A stretch of 35,850 bases of DNA from Opitutia bacterium UBA6410 (GTDB lineage: Bacteria; Verrucomicrobiota; Verrucomicrobiia; Opitutales; Intestinicryptomonadaceae): contig DJPO01000028.1 of NCBI GenBank assembly GCA_002437405.1, positions 4,322-40,171 on the forward strand, written 5' to 3'. Both the position numbers and the translations under genes were made by a program. Numbering within the stretch: position 1 is the first letter of the stretch; each line of letters begins with the position of its first letter. The notes beneath the pieces were generated by a model. It saw only the letters and a program-made list of their open reading frames with translations, was not told the origin of the DNA and did not search any database. Of this stretch, positions 7,931-17,298 are shown piece by piece.

Positions 7931-9319
7931 ATGTTGAATCGTAGAAACTTCTTGAAAACCGCGGCTACGGCGGGCGGTCTCATGGTTCTCCCCTCGTGGT
8001 GTCTCGGCAAAGCGGGCGGCCCCAACTCCAGACTGCGCGTTGCGGCGGTCGGCGTAGGCGGCAGAGGCGAAGCCATTATGTCGGGTCTTAAAAATATGCC
8101 CGACGTCGAATTGGCGGCTTTCTGCGACGTTGACGACAAAAACGCCGCCAAAACCTACCAGAATTATCCGAATGTCCCCCGCTTCAAGGACTACCGCGTT
8201 ATGCTCGACAAAATGGGCAAGGAAATCGACGCGGTCGCCATCGCGACTCCCGACCACATGCACTTCCCGATTGCCGCGTGGGCGATTATGATGGGCAAAC
8301 ACGTATATTGCGAAAAGCCCCTCACCCGCACTATCTGGGAAGCCAACAAGCTCAAGGAACTCGCTGCTCAGTACGGCGTAATCACGCAAATGGGCAATCA
8401 GGGGCACACCACTGACGGCTGGCGCAATCTTAGAACTTGGTACGAAGCCGGTCTGCTCGGCGAAATCGAAGACATCTATATTTGGACTAACCGCCCGATT
8501 TGGGCGCAGGGCGACCTCAAAATGCCCGAAGGCCAACCCGTCCCCGCGACGCTCGACTACAACCTCTGGCTCGGCGTTGCGCCCTACCAGCCCTACAATC
8601 GCGCAATTCTCCCGTTCAGCTGGCGCGGTCTGCGCAACTACGGAACGGGCGCGGCGGGCGATATGGCTTGCCACTTCCTCGACGTTCCGTACTCGGCGTT
8701 CGACCTCGGCTATCCCGAAAGCATCGTCGCCAACTCGACGCCCTTCAACGACTACAGCTGGCCGAAGCAGGCTTCCAGCGTAATGACGTTCGCGAACAAG
8801 CGCGGCGTAAGGGGTAAAATCCGCCTCCACTGGTATGACGGCGGCCGCAGACCCGAAGCCATCAAGCGCGTCGATCCCGAATTCCTCAAACCCAATCCGA
8901 ACAATCCGTGGGAACGCGCCAACGCGACGTTCATCGTCGGCACCAAGGAGACAATCCACGTCAACGAATACGGCGGCGATTTGTACGTCTACCCGAAGTC
9001 GAGAATGCGCGATTTGGCAAAGGCGGGCGCACTCCCCAAGTGCACGATTCCCCAATCGGTTACGCCTTGGAATCCGCACGCGGAATGGGCGAAGGCGTGT
9101 TTGGCGAACGACCCCGCAAAGGCGTTGGCAAACTTCAACTACGCAGCTCCGTTTACGGAAATGGCTCTCTTGGGCATGATTGCAATCAACTTCCCCGACC
9201 AGAAGCTCAGATACAATCCCCTCAAGATGCACTTCAACGGCTGCCCCGAGGCGGACAAGTACATCAAGTCGCTCTACGCGTACAAGAAGGAATTCCTTCC
9301 CGCGGGTTTGAAAATCTAA
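7931..9319 (+). CDS. Tat-exported Gfo/Idh/MocA-family oxidoreductase
   Basis: This is an NAD(P)-dependent sugar-type dehydrogenase of 462 residues. It opens with a twin-arginine signal (RR at 4-5, NRRNFLKTA, then a hydrophobic stretch), so it is probably folded in the cytoplasm and exported. The Rossmann motif GVGGRG is at 41-46, and the family EKP motif (YCEKPLTR) has its lysine at about residue 129. The long C-terminal domain is of the type common in Verrucomicrobiota and Planctomycetes carbohydrate catabolism. An AAGGA ribosome-binding site is clear about 10 nt before the ATG. A strong terminator follows, so it is a single-gene unit. The substrate cannot be told. Confidence 0.92.
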   Translation: MLNRRNFLKTAATAGGLMVLPSWCLGKAGGPNSRLRVAAVGVGGRGEAIMSGLKNMPDVELAAFCDVDDKNAAKTYQNYPNVPRFKDYRVMLDKMGKEIDAVAIATPDHMHFPIAAWAIMMGKHVYCEKPLTRTIWEANKLKELAAQYGVITQMGNQGHTTDGWRNLRTWYEAGLLGEIEDIYIWTNRPIWAQGDLKMPEGQPVPATLDYNLWLGVAPYQPYNRAILPFSWRGLRNYGTGAAGDMACHFLDVPYSAFDLGYPESIVANSTPFNDYSWPKQASSVMTFANKRGVRGKIRLHWYDGGRRPEAIKRVDPEFLKPNPNNPWERANATFIVGTKETIHVNEYGGDLYVYPKSRMRDLAKAGALPKCTIPQSVTPWNPHAEWAKACLANDPAKALANFNYAAPFTEMALLGMIAINFPDQKLRYNPLKMHFNGCPEADKYIKSLYAYKKEFLPAGLKI

Positions 9320-9339
9320 CTTGCTTTGAAATCTTTAGG

Positions 9340-9369
9340 GGAGCGGGTAATTGCCCGCTCCTTTTTTTT
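9340..9369 (+). terminator. Intrinsic terminator of the Gfo/Idh gene
   Basis: GGAGCGGG pairs perfectly with CCCGCTCC around a 6-nt loop, followed at once by eight T. It starts 20 nt after the stop codon. Confidence 0.92.
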
Positions 9370-9805
9370 GTCTTTGCGATTCTGGGCTTGAGAAGGAATT
9401 CAAGTTCGCGTTCCTCCCGATTTTTTTCGGACGGGAGCGGCAGGTGTCGGCTCGGGTTGCTGGCGGAAACGGCGGCGGGTGGTGTTGCTACGGGGTGCGG
9501 AGGAGAAAAACGGCGTCGCGAAAAAAAATACGACGCGGCGCGGAAAACGAAGCTCGGATTTCGGCGGGCAGGGCGGTTTTTTTGTTATATCGGGCTCGGC
9601 GTAGGTATCTTCGACCCGAAGATTTTTTTCGAGGGAAAATCCGCATATCCGCCCGCCGCAAATTTATTTTCGCAAGACCGAAAATTTTTGTTGATTTTGA
9701 CGTAAATACAAATAAAGTAGAAGCCTTTTAATTCAATGACTTCTTGTCGAATCCCACGATTCGCTCGGGCGGTCGCATATCGGAATTTTATATAAACATA
9801 CCAAA
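9370..9805. other. Intergenic region, no gene recognised
   Basis: This 436-bp gap lies between the oxidoreductase terminator and rplY. Short frames exist on both strands but show no family resemblance and poor codon use. The last 120 bp are AT-rich and should hold the rplY promoter, but no convincing -35/-10 pair stands out. Confidence 0.5.
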
Positions 9806-10471
9806 ATGAAGCAGATAAACCTAAACTCAACTATCAGGACTCAAATCGGCGGCAACTCCGCAAAACGTTATCGCAAAAGCGGTCAAATCCCCGCTGTCAT
9901 CTACGGCGAAAGCGGCGAAAAGCACCTCCTGATCGAAGAAAAGGTCCTCGTTGCGACCCTCAAACAAGTCGCAGGCAAGGCGGTACTCATCGAATTGGCG
10001 TTCTCCGACGGTACGGAATCGCGCTATGCAATGATTAAGGAAGTTGCACGCAATCCCCTCACGGGCGCGGTCGAACACGTCGACTTCATCGAAGTCGTAA
10101 GAGGCAAGCCGATGCACACGGTTCTCCCGCTCCACTTCTCGGGCGAAGCATACGGCGTCAAGAACGAAAACGGCGTTCTCGAAGTTCACGAACACGAAGT
10201 CCGCGTAAAGTGCCGCCCCCGCGACCTCCCCGAAATGATCGAAATCGACGTTTCCGAACTCAAGGTCGGCGAAGCTATCCACCTCAAGGACGTTAAAGCT
10301 CCCGAAGGCGTTGAATTTGAATCCAACCTCGAAGACGTTCTCTGCACCTGCAACGTCGTCGAAGAAGAACCCGAACCGGAACCGGCAGCTCCCGCAGAAG
10401 GCGACGCAGCCGCAGCTCCCGCAGCCGACGCAGCAGCTCCCGCAAAGGACGCCGCTCCCGCGAAAAAGTAG
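9806..10471 (+). CDS. rplY: 50S ribosomal protein L25/CTC
   Basis: L25 binds 5S rRNA in the central protuberance. This 221-residue form is the long CTC type: an N-terminal L25 domain (residues 1-95, with IPAVIYGE and the RNPLTGAVEHVDF segment) and a C-terminal beta domain (about 96-190, with CRPRDLPEMIEIDVSEL). An Ala/Pro/Glu-rich tail follows (about 190-221, mostly AAPA and KDAAPAKK) and is probably disordered. It begins a plus-strand run with pth 42 bp downstream, the rplY-pth pairing common in bacteria. Confidence 0.95.
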   Translation: MKQINLNSTIRTQIGGNSAKRYRKSGQIPAVIYGESGEKHLLIEEKVLVATLKQVAGKAVLIELAFSDGTESRYAMIKEVARNPLTGAVEHVDFIEVVRGKPMHTVLPLHFSGEAYGVKNENGVLEVHEHEVRVKCRPRDLPEMIEIDVSELKVGEAIHLKDVKAPEGVEFESNLEDVLCTCNVVEEEPEPEPAAPAEGDAAAAPAADAAAPAKDAAPAKK

Positions 10472-10513
10472 TTCTTCGGACGCTATCCGTCCCCCGTTCT
10501 TTTATAGACAAAT

Positions 10514-11149
10514 ATGTCCGTCAATATCGTCGTCGGTCTGGGCAACTCCGAACCCCGCTACGCGCTCACGCGCCACAACGCGGGGGCGATTGTCCTCGAA
10601 AACCTCGCAAAATCCTGCGGGGTCGATTCGATGCGCTTCGACAAATACGCCAACGCCTATATCGGCAGGGGTGCGCTTTGCGGAAGGGAATTGACGTTCG
10701 TCTTCGCCGAAGGCTATATGAACGAAAGCGGCGTATCGCTCGCCAAGACGCTCAAATACCTGAAGGCGGATATTTCGCAGGTTGCCGTAATTTACGACGA
10801 CATTACGCTCGAGGCTGGCAGAATGAAGCTCAGCCGAGGCGGTTCGTCGGGTGGCCACAACGGAGTTGCGGACATAATGGCGCATTGCGGAAACACCTTT
10901 GCTCGCGTGCGCATCGGCGTAGGCGGCAAGGCCGACAAGCGAATGGATTTGGCGGATCACGTTTTGGGGAAACTTCCCGAAGCCGATTTGGCGGCGATAA
11001 AATCCCTGCCCGTCTCGGACTGCTTTAAACTGCTGGTCTCGAAGGGGCTCGACGCCGCCCAAAACGTCGTAAACCGCAAATCCGCGCCCGCCGACAACGC
11101 CCGTTCGGGCGGTGCGGCAAACTCGGCGGGGAACAACGAAAAAATTTAA
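10514..11149 (+). CDS. pth: Peptidyl-tRNA hydrolase
   Basis: Pth releases peptides from tRNAs that drop off ribosomes. The 211-residue protein has the expected active-site pieces: GLGNSEPRYALTRHNAG with Asn11 and the catalytic His21, the YMNESG segment with Asn70, Asp95/Asp96 in YDDITLEAG, and GGSSGGHNG. The last 25 residues are a Gly/Ser/Ala/Asn-rich extension beyond the usual ~190 residues. It is followed 13 bp later by rpsF, so the two are probably co-transcribed. Confidence 0.95.
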   Translation: MSVNIVVGLGNSEPRYALTRHNAGAIVLENLAKSCGVDSMRFDKYANAYIGRGALCGRELTFVFAEGYMNESGVSLAKTLKYLKADISQVAVIYDDITLEAGRMKLSRGGSSGGHNGVADIMAHCGNTFARVRIGVGGKADKRMDLADHVLGKLPEADLAAIKSLPVSDCFKLLVSKGLDAAQNVVNRKSAPADNARSGGAANSAGNNEKI

Positions 11150-11162
11150 ACAAACACCAAAT

Positions 11163-11453
11163 ATGAATAACAAGAAGTACCAAGCAACGTTCATTCTCGA
11201 TACGAGAGGCTACACCGAGCCTGTCGAAACACTCATCGAAAAAATCAAGTCCGTAGTTGAATCGTGCGGCTGCAAAATCGAATCGGTTGAAAATCTCGGA
11301 CAAAAGACATTCGCCCGCACGACCGACCGCAATTTCCCCGCAGGCATCTATGTGGAAATCAACTACGAAGGCGACACTTCGGCGAACGCTCTCATCAAGG
11401 AAAAATTCCGCCTCGACAAGACTGTCAACCGCATTCTCGTCATCGCCAAGTAA
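11163..11453 (+). CDS. rpsF: 30S ribosomal protein S6
   Basis: S6 has a ferredoxin-like fold and normally pairs with S18 on the platform of the small subunit. The 96-residue product fits the family length, with the opening strand KYQATFILDTRGYTE and the late strand NFPAGIYVEINYEGD, and it ends in a typical RILVIAK. The frame is open further upstream (11112), but ATG 11163 gives the normal N-terminus. The next gene is ssb, 18 bp on. The usual partner rpsR is absent from this cluster. Confidence 0.92.
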   Translation: MNNKKYQATFILDTRGYTEPVETLIEKIKSVVESCGCKIESVENLGQKTFARTTDRNFPAGIYVEINYEGDTSANALIKEKFRLDKTVNRILVIAK

Positions 11454-11471
11454 TTTTTAGCGAAAAAAGCG

Positions 11472-11939
11472 ATGTCCTCTTTCAACAAAGTAATCCTGAT
11501 GGGGAACTTCACGCGCGACCCCGAGCTGAGGCAGACTCAGAGCGGCACGAGCGTCTGCCGTTTCTCCATCGCCGTAAACCGCTCCTACAATTCGCAGGAC
11601 GGCTCGACCCGCGACGAAACTTGTTTTGTTGAAGTGGATTCCTTCGGCAGAACTGCGGAAAACATCTCCAAGTTTTTCTCCAAGGGCAGGCCGATTCTCA
11701 TCGAAGGCAGGCTTCGTCAGGACTCTTGGGAAGACAAGCAGACGGGGCAAAAGCGCACGAAGTTGCTCGTTGTTCTCGAACGCTTCGAATTTGTCGGCTC
11801 GCGCGAACAGGGCGGCGGCAATTACGGCGGCGGATACGACGGCGGCGACTATTCTTCCTCTTCGCCCGCTCCGCGCCAATCGCGCCAGTCCGCTCCCGCG
11901 CGCAACGAAGACCTCGAGGACGACGACGTTCCGTTTTGA
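11472..11939 (+). CDS. ssb: Single-stranded DNA-binding protein
   Basis: SSB coats single-stranded DNA during replication and repair. The 155-residue protein has the OB fold at 1-110 (FNKVILMGNFTRDPELR, then CFVEVDSFGRTAENI and RPILIEGRL). A flexible Gly/Tyr/Ser-rich linker follows, then the acidic tip DDDVPF that recruits partner proteins. It sits between rpsF and rplI, the common arrangement except that rpsR is missing. dnaB lies two genes on, so replication genes share this transcription unit. Confidence 0.97.
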   Translation: MSSFNKVILMGNFTRDPELRQTQSGTSVCRFSIAVNRSYNSQDGSTRDETCFVEVDSFGRTAENISKFFSKGRPILIEGRLRQDSWEDKQTGQKRTKLLVVLERFEFVGSREQGGGNYGGGYDGGDYSSSSPAPRQSRQSAPARNEDLEDDDVPF

Positions 11940-11991
11940 TTTGCCGTAGGCTCAATTCAACAAACTTTAATAATTCAAAAATTCAACAAAT

Positions 11992-12483
11992 ATGGCTACA
12001 ACCAAAGTTCTAATAGTAAAGCCCCTCGAAAACCTCGGCGGCGAAGGCGAACAAATCACCGTCAAGGCGGGATATGCCCGCAACTTCCTTTTCCCCAAGA
12101 AGATTGCGATTCCGGTAAACAAGGCTAACAAAAAGCAGATCGAAGCGCTCATCAAGGCGCGTGAAATCCGCGAAGCCAAGGAGCTCGAAAACGCTCAGGC
12201 ACTTGCAAAGGTTCTCGCGGATATGTCGATTGCTTTCGCAGTCAAGACCGGCGAAGGCGGCAAGCTCTTCGGTTCGGTAACTGCAGCCGACCTGCTCGCG
12301 AAGATCGCCGAAGGCGGAGTCGAACTCCCCAAGAAGGCTATCCACCTCGAAGCTCCCGTAAAGGAACTGGGCAAGCACACCGCCCAAATCAAGTTGCACC
12401 ACGACGTTAAGGTCGACTTTACTTTTGAAGTCGTTTCGGAAAATCCGATTGAAGAAGCGACCTCCGAAGAAGAAAAGAAGTAA
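11992..12483 (+). CDS. rplI: 50S ribosomal protein L9
   Basis: L9 binds 23S rRNA at the base of the L1 stalk and has two domains joined by a long helix. Here the N-terminal domain (KVLIVKPLENLGGEGEQITVKAGYARNFL in two blocks, GYARNFLFPKKIA being the signature) covers residues 1-50. The connecting helix is rich in Lys, Ala and Glu, and the C-terminal domain (GKLFGSVTAADL onward) runs to 150 with a short acidic/basic tail. The 163-residue length is slightly above average. dnaB begins 21 bp later. Confidence 0.96.
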   Translation: MATTKVLIVKPLENLGGEGEQITVKAGYARNFLFPKKIAIPVNKANKKQIEALIKAREIREAKELENAQALAKVLADMSIAFAVKTGEGGKLFGSVTAADLLAKIAEGGVELPKKAIHLEAPVKELGKHTAQIKLHHDVKVDFTFEVVSENPIEEATSEEEKK

Positions 12484-12504
12484 TCCTCTCCGTATCGGAT
12501 TCCG

Positions 12505-13953
12505 ATGGAGGAAAACCTTCCAAAGAAAGCCGCGAGCCGCCGCAAGAGCGGTGTCGCGGCTTTTCAGTCAGAGCCCTCTCCCGTTCTCGGGCGGGACTTG
12601 CCGCATAATATCGACGCGGAAGAGGGGGTTTTGGCAAGCATTTTGCGCGACACCTCGAGCGACGTAATCACAACCTGCATATCTTCGAAAATCCGCGAGG
12701 AGTATTTTTTCAAGCCCGCCCACAGAATTATGTATGCGGCAATGCTCGCGCTCTTCAACCAGAAGCGCGAAATCGACGAAATCGTTTTGGCGGACTACCT
12801 GAATTCGCGCAAGACGCTCGACGATGTCGGCGGAGTTGTGGAAATCAGCAGGATTGCGGGCAGAATCGAAACTCCCGCGCACTTCCAGCAGTGGCTGGCG
12901 ATTATCCGCGAAAAATACTTTCTGCGCACTCTTATCCACGCCTGTTATACGGCGATTGAAGGCGCGTACCAGAACGAGGGCGGAATCGACTATTTTATTC
13001 AGGGCGTCGAGGAAAAAATTTTGGGAATCTCCCAAGACCGCGTCGGCGACTCCGTAAAAAAGGCGGACGAGCCCGACCAAGTCGACGCGGCTGTCGAGCG
13101 CATCAACGCGCTAATCCGCAACAAGGGGCAGCTGATGGGCGTGCCGACGGGCTTCACCCAGCTCGACGAAATGATGGGCGGCTTGCACGCCAACGAAATG
13201 ATTGTAATCGCGGGTCGCCCCAGTACGGGCAAAACGTCGATTGCGCTGAATATCGCCGAAAAGGCGCTCTTCGGCGAAAAACCTTTCCCGACTCTGATAT
13301 TTTCGCTGGAAATGCTTGCCGACCAGTTGCACCAGCGCATTATCGCCTCCCGCGCGCGCATCGACCAGCACGCGCTAAGCCGCGGTATGCTGAAAAAGGA
13401 GTCCATCGCCGACATCACGGCGACCGCAAAAGAGCTCAAAAACGCGCCGCTTTGGATTGACGATACCGCGGGCGTCTCGATTCTCGAAATGCGCGCAAAG
13501 GCGCGGCGGCTCAACCAGCAGCTCGGCGGCAAGCTCGGGCTCGTGATTGTTGACTATTTGCAGCTTTTGCGCGGCAGCGACCCCAACCAACCCCGCGAAC
13601 AGGAAGTCGCGGAAATTTCGCGCGGCATGAAGGCTATGGCAAAGGAGCTTCGCGTGCCCGTAATCGTCTTGGCGCAGCTCAACCGCGAATCCGAAAAGGG
13701 CGATATGCGCGCCCCCCGCGCCAGCGACTTGCGCGAATCGGGGTCAATCGAACAGGACGCCGATGCCATTTTACTCTTGAGTAGAATGAGAAAAAGTGCC
13801 ACTGATGATGAGAACACAACAAATTCGCAGTGGTTAATCCGCACGGAGCTCGCCAAGCAAAGAAACGGGCCGACTGGCGTGATAACTTTGGTTTTCAACA
13901 GAAACTACACTCGCTACGAGAACTACTCCCTCAGAGACGATGTCAACGTTTAA
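12505..13953 (+). CDS. dnaB: Replicative DNA helicase DnaB
   Basis: DnaB is the hexameric 5'-3' helicase of the replication fork. The 482-residue protein has a basic, poorly conserved leader (1-30), the N-terminal dimerisation domain beginning at LPHNIDAEEGVLASIL, a linker, and the RecA-like motor. Walker A is GRPSTGKTS (about 238-246), Walker B is LVIVDYLQLL (about 346-355), and the DLRESGSIEQDAD sensor region follows. No intein is visible. The rplI-dnaB order is common in bacteria. Its last 14 bp overlap the start of bamA, indicating tight coupling of a replication gene with outer-membrane assembly. Confidence 0.97.
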   Translation: MEENLPKKAASRRKSGVAAFQSEPSPVLGRDLPHNIDAEEGVLASILRDTSSDVITTCISSKIREEYFFKPAHRIMYAAMLALFNQKREIDEIVLADYLNSRKTLDDVGGVVEISRIAGRIETPAHFQQWLAIIREKYFLRTLIHACYTAIEGAYQNEGGIDYFIQGVEEKILGISQDRVGDSVKKADEPDQVDAAVERINALIRNKGQLMGVPTGFTQLDEMMGGLHANEMIVIAGRPSTGKTSIALNIAEKALFGEKPFPTLIFSLEMLADQLHQRIIASRARIDQHALSRGMLKKESIADITATAKELKNAPLWIDDTAGVSILEMRAKARRLNQQLGGKLGLVIVDYLQLLRGSDPNQPREQEVAEISRGMKAMAKELRVPVIVLAQLNRESEKGDMRAPRASDLRESGSIEQDADAILLLSRMRKSATDDENTTNSQWLIRTELAKQRNGPTGVITLVFNRNYTRYENYSLRDDVNV

Positions 13954-16429
13954 CAATTTCTTCAGACGCGCGGCGGCAAAGTCCGCACGCGCACTTTTGG
14001 CGTCCGCGCTTTTTGCGCTGCTCGCGCCGTCGTTTTCGCTTTTCGCCCAGCAGTCCCCGCTAATGGGCGACTCTAAAAAAATCCCCGACGAAGAGCGCGT
14101 CATCGGCAGCGTCAACGTCAATATCGAGGGCAAGCAAACCGTCTCCAAGGAGGCGGTCTACGCGCATATCCGCCTGCGCAAGGGTATGAAATTCGACCAG
14201 CGCGCCCTCGACCAGTCCATTCGCTCGATTTACTCGACGGGCTTTTACGACTTCGTGGACGCCAAGCGCAAAATCGACGCCAAGGGCAATCTCGAGCTCG
14301 ACTTCACGATTATCCCCAAATTCAAGGTTTCGCAAATCGCATTCAACGGCAACAAAGTCTATTCGGGGGCGCGTTTGCAAAAGGAAATCGAAACGTACGC
14401 CGGCGCGCCGCTCAGTGAAGTCGGCGTGAAGCGCGATGTGGACAAACTCAAGGCTTTTTATCAGAAAAAAGGCTACTCGCTCGCGAAAATAACATACTCG
14501 ATTGAGCGCAACGAGGAAACGGGCGTCGGGGCGGTAATCTTCCAAATCGACGAGGGCGGCGACATCGAAATCCAGAACATCATATTCAAGGGCGACCCGC
14601 GCGTCGAAAAGCAGTTCGGTTTCTGGGGGAAGCTCGGACGCTTCCTGTTCGGCAAGGATACAGAGGATTTCGACTCGGTAGACCTGCTCTCGGAAATGAA
14701 AACCGACACGTGGATTCCGATTGTCTCCCACATCACCGACAACGGCAGATTCAAGGAGGACGAATTCCAAACCGACATCGAAAAGCTCCGCAAATTCTAC
14801 CGCGACCACGGCTATCTCGACGTCGAAATCGACGACTCCAAAATAAAATTCGAATTTCCCGACGCCGACGAGCAGGGCGATATGGACATTGTCATAGACA
14901 TTGTTCCCAACCACCAGTACAAAGTCGGGAAAGTCTCCTTCAAAGGCAACACGATTGAAGGGTTCGACGATGCAAAGCTGATGCAGTTTGTCGACTACTT
15001 CGACCTCACCGAAGGCAACGTTTTCTCTCCCTCGCAGGTCGAAAAGCTCATCGAAAAAATCCGCGAATACTACGGCGAATACGGCTATGTAGATACAATA
15101 GTGCGCGTGCTGCGCCGCCCGAACGTCAAAACCGGCGACATCGATATGGTTATCGATGTAATCGAAAGCAAAATGTTCTATCTCGAGTCAATTAACATTC
15201 AGGGCAACAGCAAGACGAAAAGCGAAGTGATAATCCGCGAACTCGCCCTCGAACCCGGCGAAGTCTTCGACTTGCACAGAATGAAAATTTCCGAAAACCG
15301 CCTGAAGGAAACCCGCTTTTTCGACGAAGTAACCCTCTCGCCCGAGGAAACGAATATCCCCCAGCGCAAGAATCTGAAAGTAACCGTCAAAGAGGGTAGA
15401 ACGGGCAACTTGACTTTCGGCGCGGGCTTCAGCACCGTCGAAAGCTTGGTCGCGACCGTCGAAGTAACGCAAAGCAACTTCGACTACGCCCACTACAAAA
15501 GCTACTTCCAAGGCGCGGGGCAGAAATTCAGAATCCGCGGCACAATCGGTTTGAAGTCCAATCAGGTAATCATCAGCTTCGAAGAACCGTGGGTCTTCAA
15601 CCGCGAACTCGCGTACGGTATCGACCTATACCGTACGGACTCCGACTACTATTCCGACTATTATTCCGAAATGCGACTCGGCGCGACAAACTACCTGCGC
15701 AAGCGCATCTACGAAAAAATCGAAGCCCGCTTGGCGTACAAATTGGAGCTTGTCGATATTTACAACGTCGACAGCCGAATCCGCGGCAACGTAATCCCCG
15801 AACAGGACATCGGCAACCGCACGCTTTCGCAAGTCAGCCTTTCCTTTTTGCGCGATTCGCGCGACAGCTATATGACGCCCACGCGCGGCACGCGCTTTGA
15901 GCTGATTCAGGACTTGGCTGGCGGGCCCTTCCTCGGGCAAACGAATTTGTACAGAATCGAAGCCCGCGCGGGCTGGTGGATTCCCACGTTCGAGACGGGC
16001 AAACAGGTGTTTTCGATTGTCGGACGCACGGGATCGGTGCAGGGGTACGGCGGCAAAGACGTTCCGTACTTCGAACGCTTCTTCCTCGGCGGCGGCTACA
16101 ATATGCGCGGCTTTAAATACAGAAAAGTCGGCAGACTCGACAGCGCGACCGAAGAACCGTTGGGCGGCAATACATTCGCGTTCGCGTCGGCGGAATACTC
16201 GATTGAAGTTTTCAATCCCGTGCGCTTTGCGGTCTTCTACGATATCGGCTTCGTGAACTCCGACTCGTGGGACTGGGATCCGTCGGATTATTGCTCCGAC
16301 TTCGGTGTAGGGCTGCGAATCCTGATGATGGGTGCGCCGATGCGCATAGACTTGGGCTTCCCGCTGCGCGCGGGCGACAACAACGACGACGGAATGCAAT
16401 TCAACTTTTCGTTCGGCACGGTGTTCTAA
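13940..16429 (+). CDS. bamA: Outer-membrane assembly factor BamA
   Basis: BamA is the core of the machine that inserts beta-barrel proteins into the outer membrane. The 829-residue protein starts with a signal peptide, probably cut after SLFA near residue 36. A string of POTRA domains follows; repeated markers such as FKVSQIAFNGNKVYS, YKVGKVSFKGN and FYLESINIQGN introduce individual domains. The C-terminal 16-strand barrel contains the diagnostic lid-loop motif MRGF (near residue 722) and ends in aromatic Phe (FGTVF), the barrel insertion signal. It overlaps dnaB by 14 bp. skp follows 65 bp on, the classical partner order. Confidence 0.96.
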   Translation: MSTFNNFFRRAAAKSARALLASALFALLAPSFSLFAQQSPLMGDSKKIPDEERVIGSVNVNIEGKQTVSKEAVYAHIRLRKGMKFDQRALDQSIRSIYSTGFYDFVDAKRKIDAKGNLELDFTIIPKFKVSQIAFNGNKVYSGARLQKEIETYAGAPLSEVGVKRDVDKLKAFYQKKGYSLAKITYSIERNEETGVGAVIFQIDEGGDIEIQNIIFKGDPRVEKQFGFWGKLGRFLFGKDTEDFDSVDLLSEMKTDTWIPIVSHITDNGRFKEDEFQTDIEKLRKFYRDHGYLDVEIDDSKIKFEFPDADEQGDMDIVIDIVPNHQYKVGKVSFKGNTIEGFDDAKLMQFVDYFDLTEGNVFSPSQVEKLIEKIREYYGEYGYVDTIVRVLRRPNVKTGDIDMVIDVIESKMFYLESINIQGNSKTKSEVIIRELALEPGEVFDLHRMKISENRLKETRFFDEVTLSPEETNIPQRKNLKVTVKEGRTGNLTFGAGFSTVESLVATVEVTQSNFDYAHYKSYFQGAGQKFRIRGTIGLKSNQVIISFEEPWVFNRELAYGIDLYRTDSDYYSDYYSEMRLGATNYLRKRIYEKIEARLAYKLELVDIYNVDSRIRGNVIPEQDIGNRTLSQVSLSFLRDSRDSYMTPTRGTRFELIQDLAGGPFLGQTNLYRIEARAGWWIPTFETGKQVFSIVGRTGSVQGYGGKDVPYFERFFLGGGYNMRGFKYRKVGRLDSATEEPLGGNTFAFASAEYSIEVFNPVRFAVFYDIGFVNSDSWDWDPSDYCSDFGVGLRILMMGAPMRIDLGFPLRAGDNNDDGMQFNFSFGTVF

Positions 16430-16494
16430 AATTCCGCCCGAAAATTTGAACATTTTTTATTCAATTAAGACTAATACATAAAAGATAAACAAAA

Positions 16495-17031
16495 ATGAAA
16501 AAAATATCGTTAATACTCACAGGCATTTTTGCCTCCGCAATGCTCAACGCCGCGACAAACATCTATGTCGTCAATATGGCGGAAGTGTATTCCAACTATT
16601 TTAAGGCAAAGGAAGCCGCCGCACAAATCAAGACATCGGTTGACGCGACAAACGCGGAACTCGGAAAAATGGACAAGGAACGTCAGGATTTGATGAAGAA
16701 AATTCAGGACATTCAGGCGAAAGCGCAAAATCCCGCATTGACCGAAGACGCGAAACGCAAGATTGTCGAAACGGAAGCACAGCCCGTCATCGTAAAATTG
16801 CGCCAAATCGAACAGAATATGGAAGGAATCCGCCGTTCGACCTCGCAAAAGCTGAAGGAAAACATCGACGGAATCCGCAAGGTTCACATGCAGGAACTCA
16901 ACGAAGTAATCCAGAAAATCGCCAAGGAAAAGAAGGCTGACTTCGTATTGGAAAAAGCCGCCTGCCACTTCGCAAAACCCGAAGCTGATATAACGCAGGA
17001 AGTAATCAAAGCGGCAAACGCCAAGCAATAA
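16495..17031 (+). CDS. skp: Skp/OmpH-family periplasmic chaperone
   Basis: Skp holds unfolded outer-membrane proteins in the periplasm. The 178-residue product has a short signal peptide (cut likely after LNA or AAT near residue 20), the opening strand NIYVVNMAEVYSNYF, and a long charged coiled coil (about 45-140, rich in Lys, Glu and Gln) that forms the tentacles. A closing strand (KADFVLEKAACHF) follows. It is adjacent to bamA, as in many Gram-negatives, but lpxD does not follow. The transcript ends at the strong hairpin at 17067-17110. Confidence 0.92.
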   Translation: MKKISLILTGIFASAMLNAATNIYVVNMAEVYSNYFKAKEAAAQIKTSVDATNAELGKMDKERQDLMKKIQDIQAKAQNPALTEDAKRKIVETEAQPVIVKLRQIEQNMEGIRRSTSQKLKENIDGIRKVHMQELNEVIQKIAKEKKADFVLEKAACHFAKPEADITQEVIKAANAKQ

Positions 17032-17066
17032 AAGATACGGCGCAATAAGCGCATATTTTTAGAAAG

Positions 17067-17110
17067 GCGAAACCCACGGCGCATACGCGTCGGGGTTTCG
17101 CTTTTTTTTT
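17067..17110 (+). terminator. Intrinsic terminator after skp
   Basis: GCGAAACCC pairs with GGGTTTCGC over 9 bp, with a 17-nt loop that itself has CG-rich complementarity. Nine T follow. It marks the end of the rplY-to-skp run and isolates the repeat region downstream. Confidence 0.93.
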
Positions 17111-17298
17111 GTGGAAACGCAAAACGACAAACTTGGGAGAATAAAAATACCAACCCTTGAAAATTTAAGAGGTAAGTAGACGGGCGGGGCGGTAGTCGAG
17201 AAAAAATACGGTTTGTTGATTTGCTGTTTTATTATTTTTTTGTCATGCGGAATTGATGTTTTTCTTGATTGTTTTCGGAAATTATAGTTTGTTAAGAG

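Noticed and set aside
7901..9232. A 443-codon open frame opposite the Gfo/Idh gene
   Set aside because: It is an antisense shadow of a gene with a clear Tat signal, Rossmann motif and ribosome-binding site.
9380..9800. Plus-strand frames of 120-260 codons after the Gfo/Idh gene
   Set aside because: They run through the terminator and have composition typical of non-coding GC-rich sequence.
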